From Limnomonas spitsbergensis (Eukaryota > Chlorophyta > Chlorophyceae > Chlamydomonadales): DNA of 64,000 nucleotides. The notes under the pieces are model-generated. The model did not search any database. It was not told where the DNA came from and was given only the letters and a program-made list of their open reading frames with translations. Every line of letters begins with the position of its first letter. The stretch's first letter is position 1. Of this stretch, positions 33,001 through 43,400 are shown in pieces. The stretch lies in assembly GCA_037349105.1 (NCBI GenBank), contig JAYJMM010000029.1:1364001-1428000 (forward strand). The letters are read 5' to 3'. The position numbers were made by a program, and so were the translations under genes.

Positions 33001-34484
33001 CTGCATCACGGCATGCGGCTAGCGGGCCTCCTGCACAGCAGTGGTTATTTCGTGCGCCTGTGAGCTACCATACAGCAACATCAGTCAGCCAGCGGTCATG
33101 GGCCTGGTGCAGCAAGGCCTCCTGCACAGTTGTCTATATGTCCACACAATTCAGCTACCATTCAGCTACATCACAGCCTACGGCCGCGTGTGCCTGATGC
33201 AGCAAAACCCCCGCTGCTTGGGCCACCGGCGGTAGGCTACTAGGCTAGGCAAGGTTTGGTCCCCATCGGCTCAGTGGTGACCTCCCGGCACCCCCCCCAG
33301 GAGATCTCATGCGCACTCAAAGTGTGCACTGGCTAACTGGCTTCAAGGGTCCAGATTTTGCCATTTACTAGTCTCACACTCTCACTCCTTCCCTTCCGAT
33401 CAATGGTAACCAGGCACGGACAGCAGTCGTGATACAGAAACCACCTAGGTGGATACCTGGGCAACATCTTATGTAATCAAACCTCCTTCAAGGGCGCCCC
33501 CTCCCATATGCCCCCTCCCATATGCCCCCTCCCATTTGCCCCCTCCCAGTCGCCTCCACCCAGTCGCCTCCACCCAGTCGCCTCCACCCAGTTGCCTGCA
33601 CCCAGGGGGAGAACATACCGTAACCTCAGTGCTGCTCGCCCTCTCCCCCCACCATCCTCACCACCGTCCCACCTGGGATAGTTGAGCAGCTTGCGAATCA
33701 AGCGCTCAAAGGGACGACGCATGGGATTGTCCATAAGCGGGGAGACCTCGTCCGGGTCATTGAGCGTGTAGTCCAGAAAAATGATATCGGTCTCTTTCGG
33801 CACATGCACATTGTGACACACGGACATGTAGGAGCTCATTGTGCCCGGCACTGCTCCATTGTGCACATGAAAGGTGCTGCCTCCCCTCTTGCCTGCAAGG
33901 CCTTCCGTCAGGATGTCTTCTGCCCAGTACGGGAAGGCCTTGCCGTCCACCGCGCCCTGTCCTGCGGTGATGCTCCCCCCCAGGAAGGACACGGTCAGGT
34001 TCTGACCCTGGGTGTAGCGCGCCAGGGCAGCACGCAGACGGGAGGGGTCGCCTGGGTTAACTTGGGCACGCTGGCGCACTGCCTCGCTGGTCATCCATTT
34101 GTGAGTGAGGATCGACCCACTATGCATGTGGTGCATGCACGTCTCAGTGCTGCTCAGCTTGGCCCTGGCTCTGCCCCTCAGTGCAGGGGAGTCCTCTCCC
34201 AAAGGGCGTTCAAAGCTGCCTTCTGCTGATGTTTTTGAATCAGTTGTAAGCTCGTCATCTCTAGGCTGGCGCTGGCCATGCTGGCCATGCGTCTGTGCGG
34301 TCATGCGAGTGGCATCGCTGCCTGCTGGTTGATCTGCTGGGAGGCCCCAAATCTGCGGGTCGGCATGTGCGAAGGATGAATCCGACGACAAAACCGCAGC
34401 CCGTTGATGCCCCGGACATGGCCGCGGTGTGAGAGCTAGTACAAACACGGCTAGAAATTGAGCGATTCGGAAGCTTCGCAGCAT
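30096..34484 (-). CDS. SGNH hydrolase-type protein B
   Basis: Six exons: 33673-34484, 32712-32884, 32040-32197, 31452-31745, 30686-30811, 30096-30332; 599 residues from MLRSFRIAQFLAVFVLALT, the Met that best fits a signal peptide or anchor (an in-frame Met at 34514 is possible, and the frame stays open further up). A long polar stalk (~residues 30-145) precedes the SGNH core: FLGGSITAGQGAVDG, HNGAVPGTMSSYMSVCHN, FLDYTLNDPD, FYWDILHPDGQTGHKFMGE. C-terminal module as in A and C: NWESASDKCFIG, CTSGCSCD, VLPGTSSGKHKVKISGIVIS. Exon 4 (98 codons), exon 5 (42) and exon 6 (79 with stop) match gene C exactly in length. Relative to C, block CERDFHD is CDSDFHN. Likely a secreted or membrane-anchored esterase on a surface polymer; substrate unknown. 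Confidence 0.88.
30926..31100 (-). repeat. MITE-like repeat, copy 16
   Basis: Reverse copy in intron 4 of SGNH B: TTCAGCTGCAATTCAGCTAC, GGCCTACGGCCGCGGGGGCC, GTGCAGCAAGCCCTGCTGC, GTCTGGTGCACACTAGAC. Confidence 0.85.
31112..31275. repeat. 38-bp tandem repeat, four copies
   Basis: Unit contains CAGAGGCACACAGCTAGGTA and GGGGAGACTGCCTGCCACC; it adjoins MITE copy 16 in intron 4 of SGNH B. Confidence 0.95.
31918..31985 (-). repeat. Decayed partial copy of SGNH B exon 3 in the following intron
   Basis: GTCCCGTCTGGCCGTCAGGG and AGGACATCCCAATGGAACAC repeat exon 3 positions about 32060-32130, which encode the FYWDILHPDG block, with several changes. It lies only about 55 bp from the true exon, separated by the (GTGGGT)n tract. 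Confidence 0.85.
31996..32039. repeat. (CCCACA)n tract at the SGNH B exon 3 donor
   Basis: About seven CCCACA units; on the sense strand (TGTGGG)n, starting exactly with the donor GTGGGT after CACAG. Same position as the 12-bp array in SGNH A. Confidence 0.95.
32308..32493 (-). repeat. MITE-like repeat, copy 17
   Basis: Reverse copy in intron 2 of SGNH B: CAGTGTTATTGAAGTGCACT, TCAGCTGCATCATGGCCTAC, CAGCGGCCTGCCAAAGG, TTGGTGCACAGG. Confidence 0.8.
32878..33125. repeat. ~74-bp tandem repeat built on the SGNH B exon 2 acceptor
   Basis: Three to four units with GGCCTyCTGCACAACAGkG and TTTATTGTAACACGATTCAG. The first overlaps the true 3' splice site (minus-strand CTGTTGTGCAG|AAGGCC); the others carry CTGTTGTGCAGGAGGCC, i.e. 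repeated acceptors with a piece of exon. The rest of the unit resembles a MITE tail. Confidence 0.85.
33138..33330 (-). repeat. MITE-like repeat, copy 18
   Basis: Reverse copy in intron 1 of SGNH B: AATTCAGCTACCATTCAGCT, CAGCCTACGGCCGCGTG, GGTTTGGTCCCCATCGGCTC, CATGCGCACTCAAAGTG. Confidence 0.8.
33490..33608. repeat. Two adjoining minisatellites (13-bp and 14-bp) in SGNH B intron 1
   Basis: CCCCCTCCCATATG-type units (four) run directly into CAGTCGCCTCCACC units (four). They begin about 65 bp inside the intron from the exon 1 donor. Confidence 0.95.
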
Positions 34485-35711
34485 AGGCACCGATTGATGG
34501 CCAATTTGGGTCATGGGGGTCTGCTCATGAGTCCAGTGCGTTGTGCCCCAGGTTCGATTTCTTGATTTTTGATGAGCAGTGTCTGTGTACGGGAGGAGGC
34601 TGAAGCAGCAAAAAGGGTCCGCTGCAAAATTGGGTGGGCGTACCCGCGCCCGCGCCAAACAAAACCGATTCCTAACGGTGATCAGATTCAGGAATTTCTA
34701 CACGTCAGTGGAAACAACATTCGAAACCCAAGCAAACAGCCTACATCAGAGGTTTACATAAACTCTGTCTACCTATTTCAACCTCGTCACATTCGCACGC
34801 ATTTTGTACATACGATCGATGTAACACATGAATAAAGGGAAGAAAATGGCAAGGTGGACAAGTAATCAGAGGTGCTGCTGCGCAGCACAAAAAACGGCTG
34901 AGCAGTCGGGTACCGTATGTGATTTTTCAGAGGGCAGGCGCAGGTGCGGATGGGGTCACCTGGACCCCTTGCAAACACCCTTGCCATGTTGAAGGATTTC
35001 AAAATATTTGTCACAACTCTTTCGCTGGCTAAGTGCGTTTTTTTAATGATGCGTTTCGAATTGCGCGTAGAGGAGCGAAGCTGCAGCTGTCGGCCTGTCG
35101 CGTGACACCAGGAGACAGCGTGACGACACCTTACGTCATCCGCTGTCAGATCCAGCCTTGGTAGCTGAGTTTCTCATTTCTGCACCTCGGCCTTTGAGGT
35201 CTGACAGGAATAAACTTTATAAATACAGGCAGTTGATTTGCACTGTAGCGCATAAAGTTTCCGGGACGTTCCAGAAACATCGGGCTGACGGACGGACGGA
35301 CGGACTGACTGACTGACGGACGGACGGACAGACGGACGGACGGACGGACGGATACGGTAAGTTCGACCTTCGGCCGCCTGAGGGGGCTCTGCCGAAAAAA
35401 TTAAATGGCTGGTACCAGTACCGCTTCTACCAACCCACACAAACCTGCACCAAGTCTGGAGCTTATCAAGCTCACTAAAGGTATCACACTTCGTTGTCAG
35501 TAATCAATGAATAAAAAAAGCTGTGCCAGTAGGTCAAGTGTGAAGATGCATGTCATGCAATTATCACCCAGAGCTACAAAATCACATGTTTTGATGACGA
35601 AACGTACTATCTCCCTCAGTGGTCCAATACGTACGGTACATACAAGTCACATACTAGTGCAGCAGTACGCAAGCGATCACATCACTGTACCACCAACGCA
35701 CGTACATGGGA
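34485..35711. promoter_or_regulatory. SGNH B promoter and SGNH C 3' flank
   Basis: 1.2 kb between tandem genes. The SGNH B frame stays open upstream of the chosen Met to about 34658. A (GACG)n microsatellite lies at 35283-35355. No promoter element assigned. Confidence 0.4.
35283..35355. repeat. (GACG)n microsatellite with GACT interruptions
   Basis: GACGGACGGACGGACTGACT and further GACG units over about 70 bp, between SGNH C and SGNH B. Confidence 0.95.
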
Positions 35712-38700
35712 TCACATCAGTCTCCCCCAAAGCTTCATGTCAAACTGTGCTGATGAGTTCCCTGCGCTCATGCCTTCCATGATCATGTCAATGGCCATGC
35801 CATTCTTTGTGCCCTCCCCGCCACCCTCCTCGCTGATCATGATGCCTGCGATCTTAATTTTGTGCTTGCCGGAGCTGGTCTCGGGCAGGATGGTGATTGA
35901 GATAACGCACTCATCGTTCTGAGACGCCTTGAACTCATGGAGATTGAGCTGCAGAGGGGGAGGGGGAGGCAGACACAATAACGATGCGTGAAGATCATGG
36001 AAAGCATGGAAAGAAGAAGCATGGGGAAGGTGCATGAAGAAATTGGCAACAAGCCAGGACAGATCAAATCATGAACAGTAGAAATAGGAGAGCCCCCTTC
36101 TAAACTATTTCACCGGAGTCTTTGTCCAAACCACATGTAGCATCCGGAAATCGAAAGCGTGGAAGTTAAATGTTTCTCACAAGCGAAGTCTTCATAGTCG
36201 TGTGGCAGTCCATCTTGGTGTCCTCACATACACAGCCAGACTCGCACTTGACAGCAGCCTGCCCCATGTTCATATAGCTCTTCAAATATGAAATCTCCAC
36301 AATGACCTACAGGCAGAGAAATGCCCAGGGACACGGTTCATTTTAGCACACGGATCGTTTTAGCACACGGTTTGCACTAGCATTTCGGTTCGTTTTAGCA
36401 CACCGTTTTAGCACACCGTTCGCACTAGCACTTCGGTTCGTTTTAGCACACCGTTTTAGCACACCGTTCGCACTAGCACTTCGGTTCGTTTTAGCACACA
36501 GTTCATTTTAGCACACGGTTCGTTTTGCAAGAACAAGCCCTTCAGCCGAGGGGGCCTGGTTCAGCAAGCGCTGCTACTTGGGCCACCAGCCGCAGGCTGG
36601 TCAGGGTCCAGTCCCAATCAGCCCTGTGGTGGCCGTCTGGCGGCCCCTCACAAATTGCCTGGTGCACCGTTGAAGTCTCATTGCTCAGGTAGAGGATGAT
36701 GATCAGGGGTACCCTTAGGAAGAAAAAAGGACATCCAGTACAGATATCTGTACAGATTGCAGTAAAGAACACGAATATAAGCTGCACTCCTGCACTAGTA
36801 AAGTGGGGTCAAGCATATTGAATATCTTTCATTTAAAAAGCTTCACGTCAAAATTGACCGGGACGGCCCAGGTGTTGTGACATCATAGGCCTGGGGTTTG
36901 AGCCCAAGATGCGCACATTGTCAGACGAGACCTCAAGATGCGCAGCGTCAAACACCTCGCTGCCATTTTTATCATTGGCTGCTACCAGTAGCTGCCGTCA
37001 TCTGTGCCAGGTCAGCGCATGCTCTCACCTGCTGGTTTGGGTTCCCTGTCGAAGAGGTGGTGTTGACTTTGATCCTCAACACAGCACTCGGCTGGTCGGA
37101 GACGTACCCTAGCTTGGGGCGCGCCGAGCTGCCCTCGTCCTTGTACACCCACAGCTCCTTGGCAAATACGGCTTTCTCGAAGCCGGGCCCGATGAAGCAC
37201 TTGTCCGACGCAGATTCCCAATTGCCATCAATCATCGGAGGCGGCAGGGGCTCCTGAATGGAGGCCACCTCCTCCGCCGATAAGGGACGAGCGGTGACGC
37301 TGGCAAATGCATCCAGCACAAGCTAGACGAGGCGTCAAACACAAAATCGTTCAGAGAAGGTGAAGTCGAGCATTGGACGATTTGCCATTTTGGTGGCACA
37401 AACTAACAAAGGTATCGCAGGAGAAAGGAAGACACCTTTCAGAGGAGGTGCAGTCAAGCACAGGACGGTTTATCATCTGAGAATGCAGAGATTGCAAGAC
37501 TGGTGGGCTGTGGCTGAGTAGTAGTAGCTCCAACACCAGACAAGCTCCCTGCTGCTCATGCACCCCAGGATCACTTTCTACATCCCCCCAACACCGATAC
37601 GTCTTAGGAGGCTACCAAGCGGCCGCCACTGGGCCGATGGGGACCGAAATTTGCCAGTGGTCAGCGACCGAAGCATCAGAGCATACTGCACTAGACCCCT
37701 TGGGCCACAGGCTGGGAAAAAGCGGCGAAGCAGGTGAAGAGCACTAGACACAACACAACACTGCCTCTGCTGCTACTGCTGCTGCTGCTGCCCACACCTG
37801 AGCTACGGTCTCCCCCAAGACCGTGTGGCTGCGTAAATGTGACTCCTACACCACGAATAGGTTCCCTGCTACTGCTGCTGATGCCGCTGCCCCCCCTGTG
37901 CCGCTATCCCTCCCATGAATACGTGGCCCGCCTGTCAGCAAGGGTGCACTGGATCCCCATAGAATACCCTGCCCTCGGGGCCCTCCTCCATCTCCTTCCA
38001 GTGCAAGCTTCTGCACCCCCACCCACCTGTGCCGCTATCTCCCCCATGAACTTGTGGCCCGTCAGTCCATCTGGGTGCACTATATCCCAGTAGAACACTT
38101 TGCCCATGAGCTCGACGTCAATTTCCTTGGGATGCATTCCGCCCATATGGTTGCCACGGGTGCGCTTGACATCGTAGCCTTCAGCGCCTGAGTAGGGTAT
38201 GGGGCTGGCTGATTCAGGGTTACGGGTTGACAATTAAGCCCTCTGCACCTGAACAGGGTTGAAGGGCGAAGGGTTTAGGGAGGACCATGAAGCCATTAGC
38301 GTTTGACAGGGGGGGGGGGGGACACATACAGTGTTTTTTTGTGCGCACCAGATCACCTTTGGAGCCCTGCCGGGCAGCAATGTCTGGGCAAAAACAAAAA
38401 CATGATCGGCCATCAGTCAGCGGCCCAAGCAATGGGGCTTGCTGCAAGCTGGCACCCCGAACCTTAGAGGCCGATTTCTTGCTCCAATGCGCTTAGAATA
38501 ACACATCACGTCGCAGGCTCCAGAAGTGATTCCAAACAGGTTAGGTCGCATTTTGTTTGCAGAGTCAGGCGGATCAACAGGAATTTGAAGGCGGGCGTGG
38601 CACTAGCCGTGTGCCCCCCCAATGATAACGTTACTCTTGTCTGCACATGGCTCTTGTTTCCTTTTAAAGAGACCCTTCCTTTCGATGAGGCCTAGCTCGC

Positions 38701-40091
38701 CATGAGACCTTGCGCAAGTAATTATGATAAGACAGCGGTGATGAGGCAGCACAATTAACATCCACCCTGCGTCCAGAAACAATTCATATGGCACCCAAGG
38801 CACGGTCCACATCAGGTTCCACATTTATCTGACCCTTGGGACGATGGAGACCCAATCTTCAGCGGCCAACGGCCGAATGCTGCAATATAGCTGATTTGTA
38901 GCTGAAACACCCTGCAGTGAACAGCGTGACCTGCATCATGCCCCTCCCCCTCACCACGCACCTGTCCTCATCAGGTTCCATGCAGCTGCCTTGACGCTGA
39001 GCTCTGGCAGCCCGTAGTAGAGCGCAATATCATGGAAGTCACGCTCACAGCCCCGCCAGTATTTGTTGGGCCCCTCTGGCGTGAACCACTTGTAGGCGTG
39101 GATCAGGATCACCGCAGGGCGCCTGCACAAAGCACACAACCAGGATCAGAGGCACCGCCCAGTGGACCATCTAGAGGCACCGCCCAGTGGTCTACACTAG
39201 AGGTGCTGTATTGTGGCCTAACTTAGAGGCACCATCTAGTGGATTATACAGCTATACTAGAGGCACTCAAGCTCCAGCATTTGCGCCTAGTGTAGCCTTT
39301 TCTTGTTTAGTGCTCAGCAGGTCCCTCCGCCTCCGTCAAGTCAAGCCCGAGCAGCCTCGGCACTCAGCTCCAGCACATCCATGCCACAAATCCCACACGC
39401 CGCCTCACCTGGGGTAGTTCAGCAGCTTGCGCATGAGGCGCTCAAAGGGACGACGCACCGGGTTGTCAAAGGGGGGGTGGGTTTCATCCGGGTCATTAAG
39501 GGTGTAGTCAATGAAGACTATGTCTGCCGCCTTGGAGGCGTGAATGTTGTGGCACACGGACATGTAGGAGCTGAGCGTACCCGGCACCGCTCCATTGTGC
39601 ACATGAAAGGTGCTGCCTCCCCCCTTGCCTGCAAGGCCTTCCGTTAGGATGTCTTCAGCCCAGTATGGGAAGGGCTTGCCGTCCACCGCGCCCTGTCCTG
39701 CGGTGATGCTCCCCCCCAGGAAGGACACGGTCAGGTTCTGACCCTGGGTGTAGCGCGCCAGGGCAGCACGCAGACGGGAGGGGTCGCCTGGGTTAACTTG
39801 GGCACGCTGGCGCACAGCTTCGGTAGCCATCCATTTGAATTTAGGGAGAGGTGTGTCATGCACATGCCGTAAGCAAGTCTCTTTGCCGCCCAGCATGGAT
39901 CTCTCAGTGCCATAGTGCTTCTTGGCGAGAGGGCTGGGCTCCAAGCCGGTGCTCCCAGCATCAGACATAATGCTTTGGTCAGGGACACGAGCATGGGCGT
40001 ATCTCCAGGGTATCCCTAACGCCAGGAAGGCACAGACATATAGGGACGCTTTGCATGGTACTCGATGTTTGAAGATAAGTTTTCCCGGCAT
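35712..40091 (-). CDS. SGNH hydrolase-type protein C
   Basis: Six exons: 39409-40091, 38962-39122, 38027-38187, 37029-37322, 36181-36306, 35712-35948; 553 residues. N-terminus has a hydrophobic anchor/signal (CKASLYVCAFLALGIPW) after a basic stretch. Core: SFLGGSITAGQGAVDGKPF, HNGAVPGTLSSYMSVCHNI, FIDYTLNDPDE, then GCERDFHDIALYYGLPELS and FYWDIVHPDGLTGHKFMGE (D-x-x-H). C-terminal module: NWESASDKCFIG, CESGCVCED, ILPETSSGKHKIKIAGIMIS, end KLWGRLM. Closest to B: a 141-bp block of exon 1 (39675-39815) is identical to 33939-34079 although other exons differ clearly, which suggests gene conversion. Same presumed esterase role. It is divergent from PAS1 with a 335-bp spacer. Confidence 0.88.
36333..36536. 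repeat. Tandem repeat derived from a MITE end
   Basis: Units with GGTTCGTTTTAGCACACCG and GTTCGCACTAGCACTTC, ~40 bp, in intron 4 of SGNH C. The repeated GGTTCATTTTAGCACAC resembles the terminal sequence GTTCATTTTAGyGCGCAC of the MITE family, and a MITE body follows at once. Confidence 0.9.
36537..36672 (-). repeat. MITE-like repeat, copy 19
   Basis: Reverse copy: CTGGTTCAGCAAGCGCTGCT, CTTGGGCCACCAGCCGCAGG, GCCCTGTGGTGGCCGTC, TTGCCTGGTGCACCG. Joined to the preceding tandem array. Confidence 0.8.
37605..37705 (+). repeat. MITE-like repeat, copy 20 (partial)
   Basis: AGCGGCCGCCACTGGGCCGA TGGGGACC core; the end has CATACTGCACTAGACCCC. Intron 3 of SGNH C. Confidence 0.65.
37900..37985 (-). repeat. 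Decayed partial copy of SGNH C exon 3 in the following intron
   Basis: GCCGCTATCCCTCCCATGAA and GGGTGCACTGGATCCCCATA repeat the exon 3 end at 38027-38110 (GCCGCTATCTCCCCCATGAA). The copy includes the CCCCCTGTGCCGCTAT junction, so the donor region was duplicated too. Confidence 0.85.
38329..38465 (+). repeat. MITE-like repeat, copy 21
   Basis: CAGTGTTTTTTTGTGCGCAC head, CAGATCACCTTTGGAGCC, GCGGCCCAAGCAATGGGGC, TTGCTGCAAGC. Intron 2 of SGNH C; a 13-base G run precedes it at 38309-38322. Confidence 0.75.
38835..38915 (+). repeat. MITE-like repeat, copy 22 (tail half)
   Basis: GATGGAGACCCAATCTTCAG, GCAATATAGCTGATTTGTAG then CTGAAACACCC. Intron 2 of SGNH C. Confidence 0.6.
39135..39265. repeat. 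Imperfect ~34-bp tandem repeat beside SGNH C exon 2 acceptor
   Basis: Units of AGAGGCACCGCCCAGTGG and later AGAGGCACCATCTAGTGG, four to five copies, starting about 12 bp into the intron from exon 2. Confidence 0.85.
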
Positions 40092-40426
40092 GACGGAGAA
40101 TATCTCGGGAGGTGATCCTAGAGTTAAGATCTGTTTGTCTGTGGGTCGTCTAGGAGCCTTAATGCTTGTGACTATGGCGACCTGTCCTCATATTTGCAGG
40201 AGCTGGCGGTAGGCGCATGCGCATGTGCGTTGCGGGAGCCAGCCGATGTCCGCACTTCCATCTTCGTGATTTCATACTTTTCTTCATCGCTCGCAGAACG
40301 CACTAGTCCGTGAAGTGGACCAGACCCCTAGTATTTCTTTCTTGCAGCTGGCCGGTTCAACTGTGTCTATCAATTCAATTCTGAAGAATACCTGTAGCGG
40401 ACGCATCACATTTCAGCCTTTGAAAA
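40092..40426. promoter_or_regulatory. Divergent promoter region, SGNH C / PAS1
   Basis: 335 bp between the two start codons; must hold both promoters and 5' UTRs. A CpG-rich palindromic stretch GCGCATGCGCATGTGCG lies at about 40213-40230. No defined binding site claimed. Confidence 0.5.
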
Positions 40427-43400
40427 ATGGGACTGGCCAGCTACCTCCAGGAGCTGAGCTCTCTTCCCCTCGAGACCCCACTGGAACCGGAGCTGAAGGA
40501 CAAACGGCTTGAGCAGGACCAGAAGATCAGGTCAGCTCCACTCCACCACCTCCTGCCGACCTCTTCTTTTTCTTGGGATGGTCCATGCCGCATAGCGACC
40601 AGTGTTTCTTTTATCGGTCACCATTGCCTCTTTGTTGTGCCGCCATGCAGCTTCAGAAGGTCAGGTGGGGGTCAGGCCTTCACCAGCCTACTGCCGGTAG
40701 CACAAGCTGCATGCCCTGCCGTGCATGAGGCCTCTGGCCAAAGGCCATGAGGTAGCTGCTATGCAGCTGAACTGTGGCCTAGCCATGAGAAAAGGAATGC
40801 TGATGTCGAATCCGTTTGCACTGAAACCCAGGGAGGACCAGGATCTGAGAGCTGGAGCCGTCATGACAGCTACAGTGGAAGAGGGGGAGGGAGACGAGAG
40901 CCCTGGCACGGGAGACCTGGTGATGCACATGCCTCATAACCAACTCGTGATGCATTGCTAAATTGCAAAGTAGTAGGCCCTGTGGTCCATCCCGCCAGGA
41001 CACAGCATGGCATTCAATGTGCTGCGCCGGGCATGATCTCGAGCACAAGAAGGCATGGCTTTGAGCCAGGCCTGGTTGTTCGTACACCTGCCCGCTATAT
41101 CAGGGGGATGATACCAGGAGTGCTTGTGTGAAATAAATATACCGCGTACCAGCATGTTAAGCGCCTTTCCTTCACAGGTGTATGTCCACGTTACTGTGCG
41201 CACTGAGGAGGAGGAAGTTCTGTACTCCACGCGCGGGCAGGACGGGGGCAATGGCCAGGCCATGGCTTTCATGATAGAGGCGGGGCAGAGAGCACCTCGG
41301 GCCTGGGAGATAGTGCTAAAAGGTGCGCACACAACTGCACAGCTGTATTGGACATGGAGAATCACCTTCTACATGTAGCAACTGACCGCCTGCTGGATGT
41401 CGCTGCTGCTCGGCTGCTGCGGAGAAACCTGAAGCAGACATGCCACTAATGCCTGTCAGCAGGATCCTCCTTTCCATGCCGCACTTGGTCTCTTGCGACA
41501 AACCCCGGTGGCGCTGCCTTTGCTCTGTTTACTTAAGCATGCTCCAGATGAATGAAGGAACGTTATGGCCCGCGGTCTAGGGGGTCCGGTGCAGCTAGTC
41601 CTCGGGCCACTGGGCTGCTGGTCAACATTTATTCCCAATGGGTGCAGTGGTAGCCGCCCGATGGCCCCTTATAGGAACTTAAATAAACCCTACCCTTCAC
41701 CCCACCCCAACGCTCCTTCAACTGCCGATCCTGTGCATGTGGTTGTACCAGGCATGCGTTTGAAGCAGATCTCCGGCCTCAAGGTCAAGCCCAGCTACGG
41801 CTATGAGCATCCAAACTGCAGCATGCCGGCCCATGAGGGAGTGCCGACCAACGAGACGCTGTGCTTTGAGCTGCAGCCCGTCCAGTGGTACCCCGCAGGC
41901 CAGGTCAAGGCCTTACCCCTGAGCGACAACACCTACCGCAGAGTGACGCGGGAGGGCACCGGCTGGGAGAACCCCAGGGCTCCGTTTGAGGTAGGGGGGC
42001 AGATCCTGAAGGGGGGCAGATCCTGAAAGATGTAAAACATTTACCACCTGGATGGGTCCCAGGGTGTCCCACTGTAACCCTGATGCTGTGTATGACCCTC
42101 CTAGGTCACATTCCATTGCAAGGCGTGCTGCCCGGCCTACGACGGGATCCAGATGACGGGGTTCAGGTGGGTGCCGCACATAGCATCCTGGGGGGCAACC
42201 AAACAGGGTGCATGCCCTGAAAAGGGTGTCTGGTCGCTGCCGCCCCTTGCTGGCTCCCCGTGCCAGCCTGTCGCTGGCTAGCTGTTGCGTGTCAGCTGTT
42301 GCGTGTCAGCTGTTGCTGACTAGCTGTTGCGTGCCAGCTGTCGCTGGCTAGCTGTTGCGTGTCAGCTGTCGCTGGCTAGCTGTTGCTTGTCAGCTGTTAC
42401 TGGCTAGCTGTTGCGTGTCAGCTGTTGCTGGCTAGCTGTTGCGTGCCAGCTGTCGCTGGCTAGCTGTTGTGTGCAAGCATTTCCTTCTACTGCAGCAGGG
42501 TGGGGAGGGCGTGCCCCCCACCCTTACGCCCACCCAGCCAATGCCATCAGTGTGCCATGAGCCCTCCTACAGGTGGGGTCCTTGCTGCTGCGCTGGAGCC
42601 CCCCCTGCTGCGGCTCGGGTCCTTGCTAGTACTTAGAGACCAAGGTGGAGGCGCCCGCCCAGCCTGTGTCACCAGTGCACCCCCCTTCTGCTTGTGCAGG
42701 TACTTTGAGACGGAGACAGAGGCGCCCCTAACGGCTCAGATGGGCAGTGGGCAATTGCCTCCAGGTGGGAGGATGGGCAGATGCAAATTGACTGGGTGAA
42801 TGGACAGATTGGAGGTGGGCAGGTTGTCAGATGGGCCATGGGTAGGTTTTATGTCTGAAACACTCTTCAAATTAGAGGCTTCAGCTTCACTCGAGCTATA
42901 TCACAGCCCATAGCCGGGAGGTCTGATGCAGCGAGCCCTGCTGATTGGGCCTCAGGCCATGGGCCGGTCAAGGTTTGGTCTCGCGTGTGGTTTCCATCGG
43001 CCCAGTGACGGCTCACCTGCGGTATGCCAAAGATGTCTGGCTGACACAAAATGAGCATGGTCCTGAATCCTCTCGAAAGGCCACTTGTGTCTGCTGGTAC
43101 CAGGCAATTGCTGACACTGACTGGAAGGCAGTGGGTGGGCCGCTGTGCCATGCACTCGCTCATCTGAGTGGGATTTGAAAGTGTGATCCACATACCCTTT
43201 CCCGCTGCCCCTCTTCCCTGCTCCTCCCTACTCCTCCCTGCTTCCGCCCCTTCAGAGCCCTGCCCCTGCCCCCCATGACCCCTCATCCCTGCTCATATGC
43301 CCTTCGATAGCCCTCCTCCTTGCTCTTGCCCCTCCTGATCACTCCCCCCCCTCCTGCTGACGTGCAGGCCTGGAGATGGCGCTGTCAGCCATGACACAGG

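Noticed and set aside
35283..35355. (GACG)n tract as regulatory element
   Set aside because: Simple microsatellite; nothing in the sequence supports a function.
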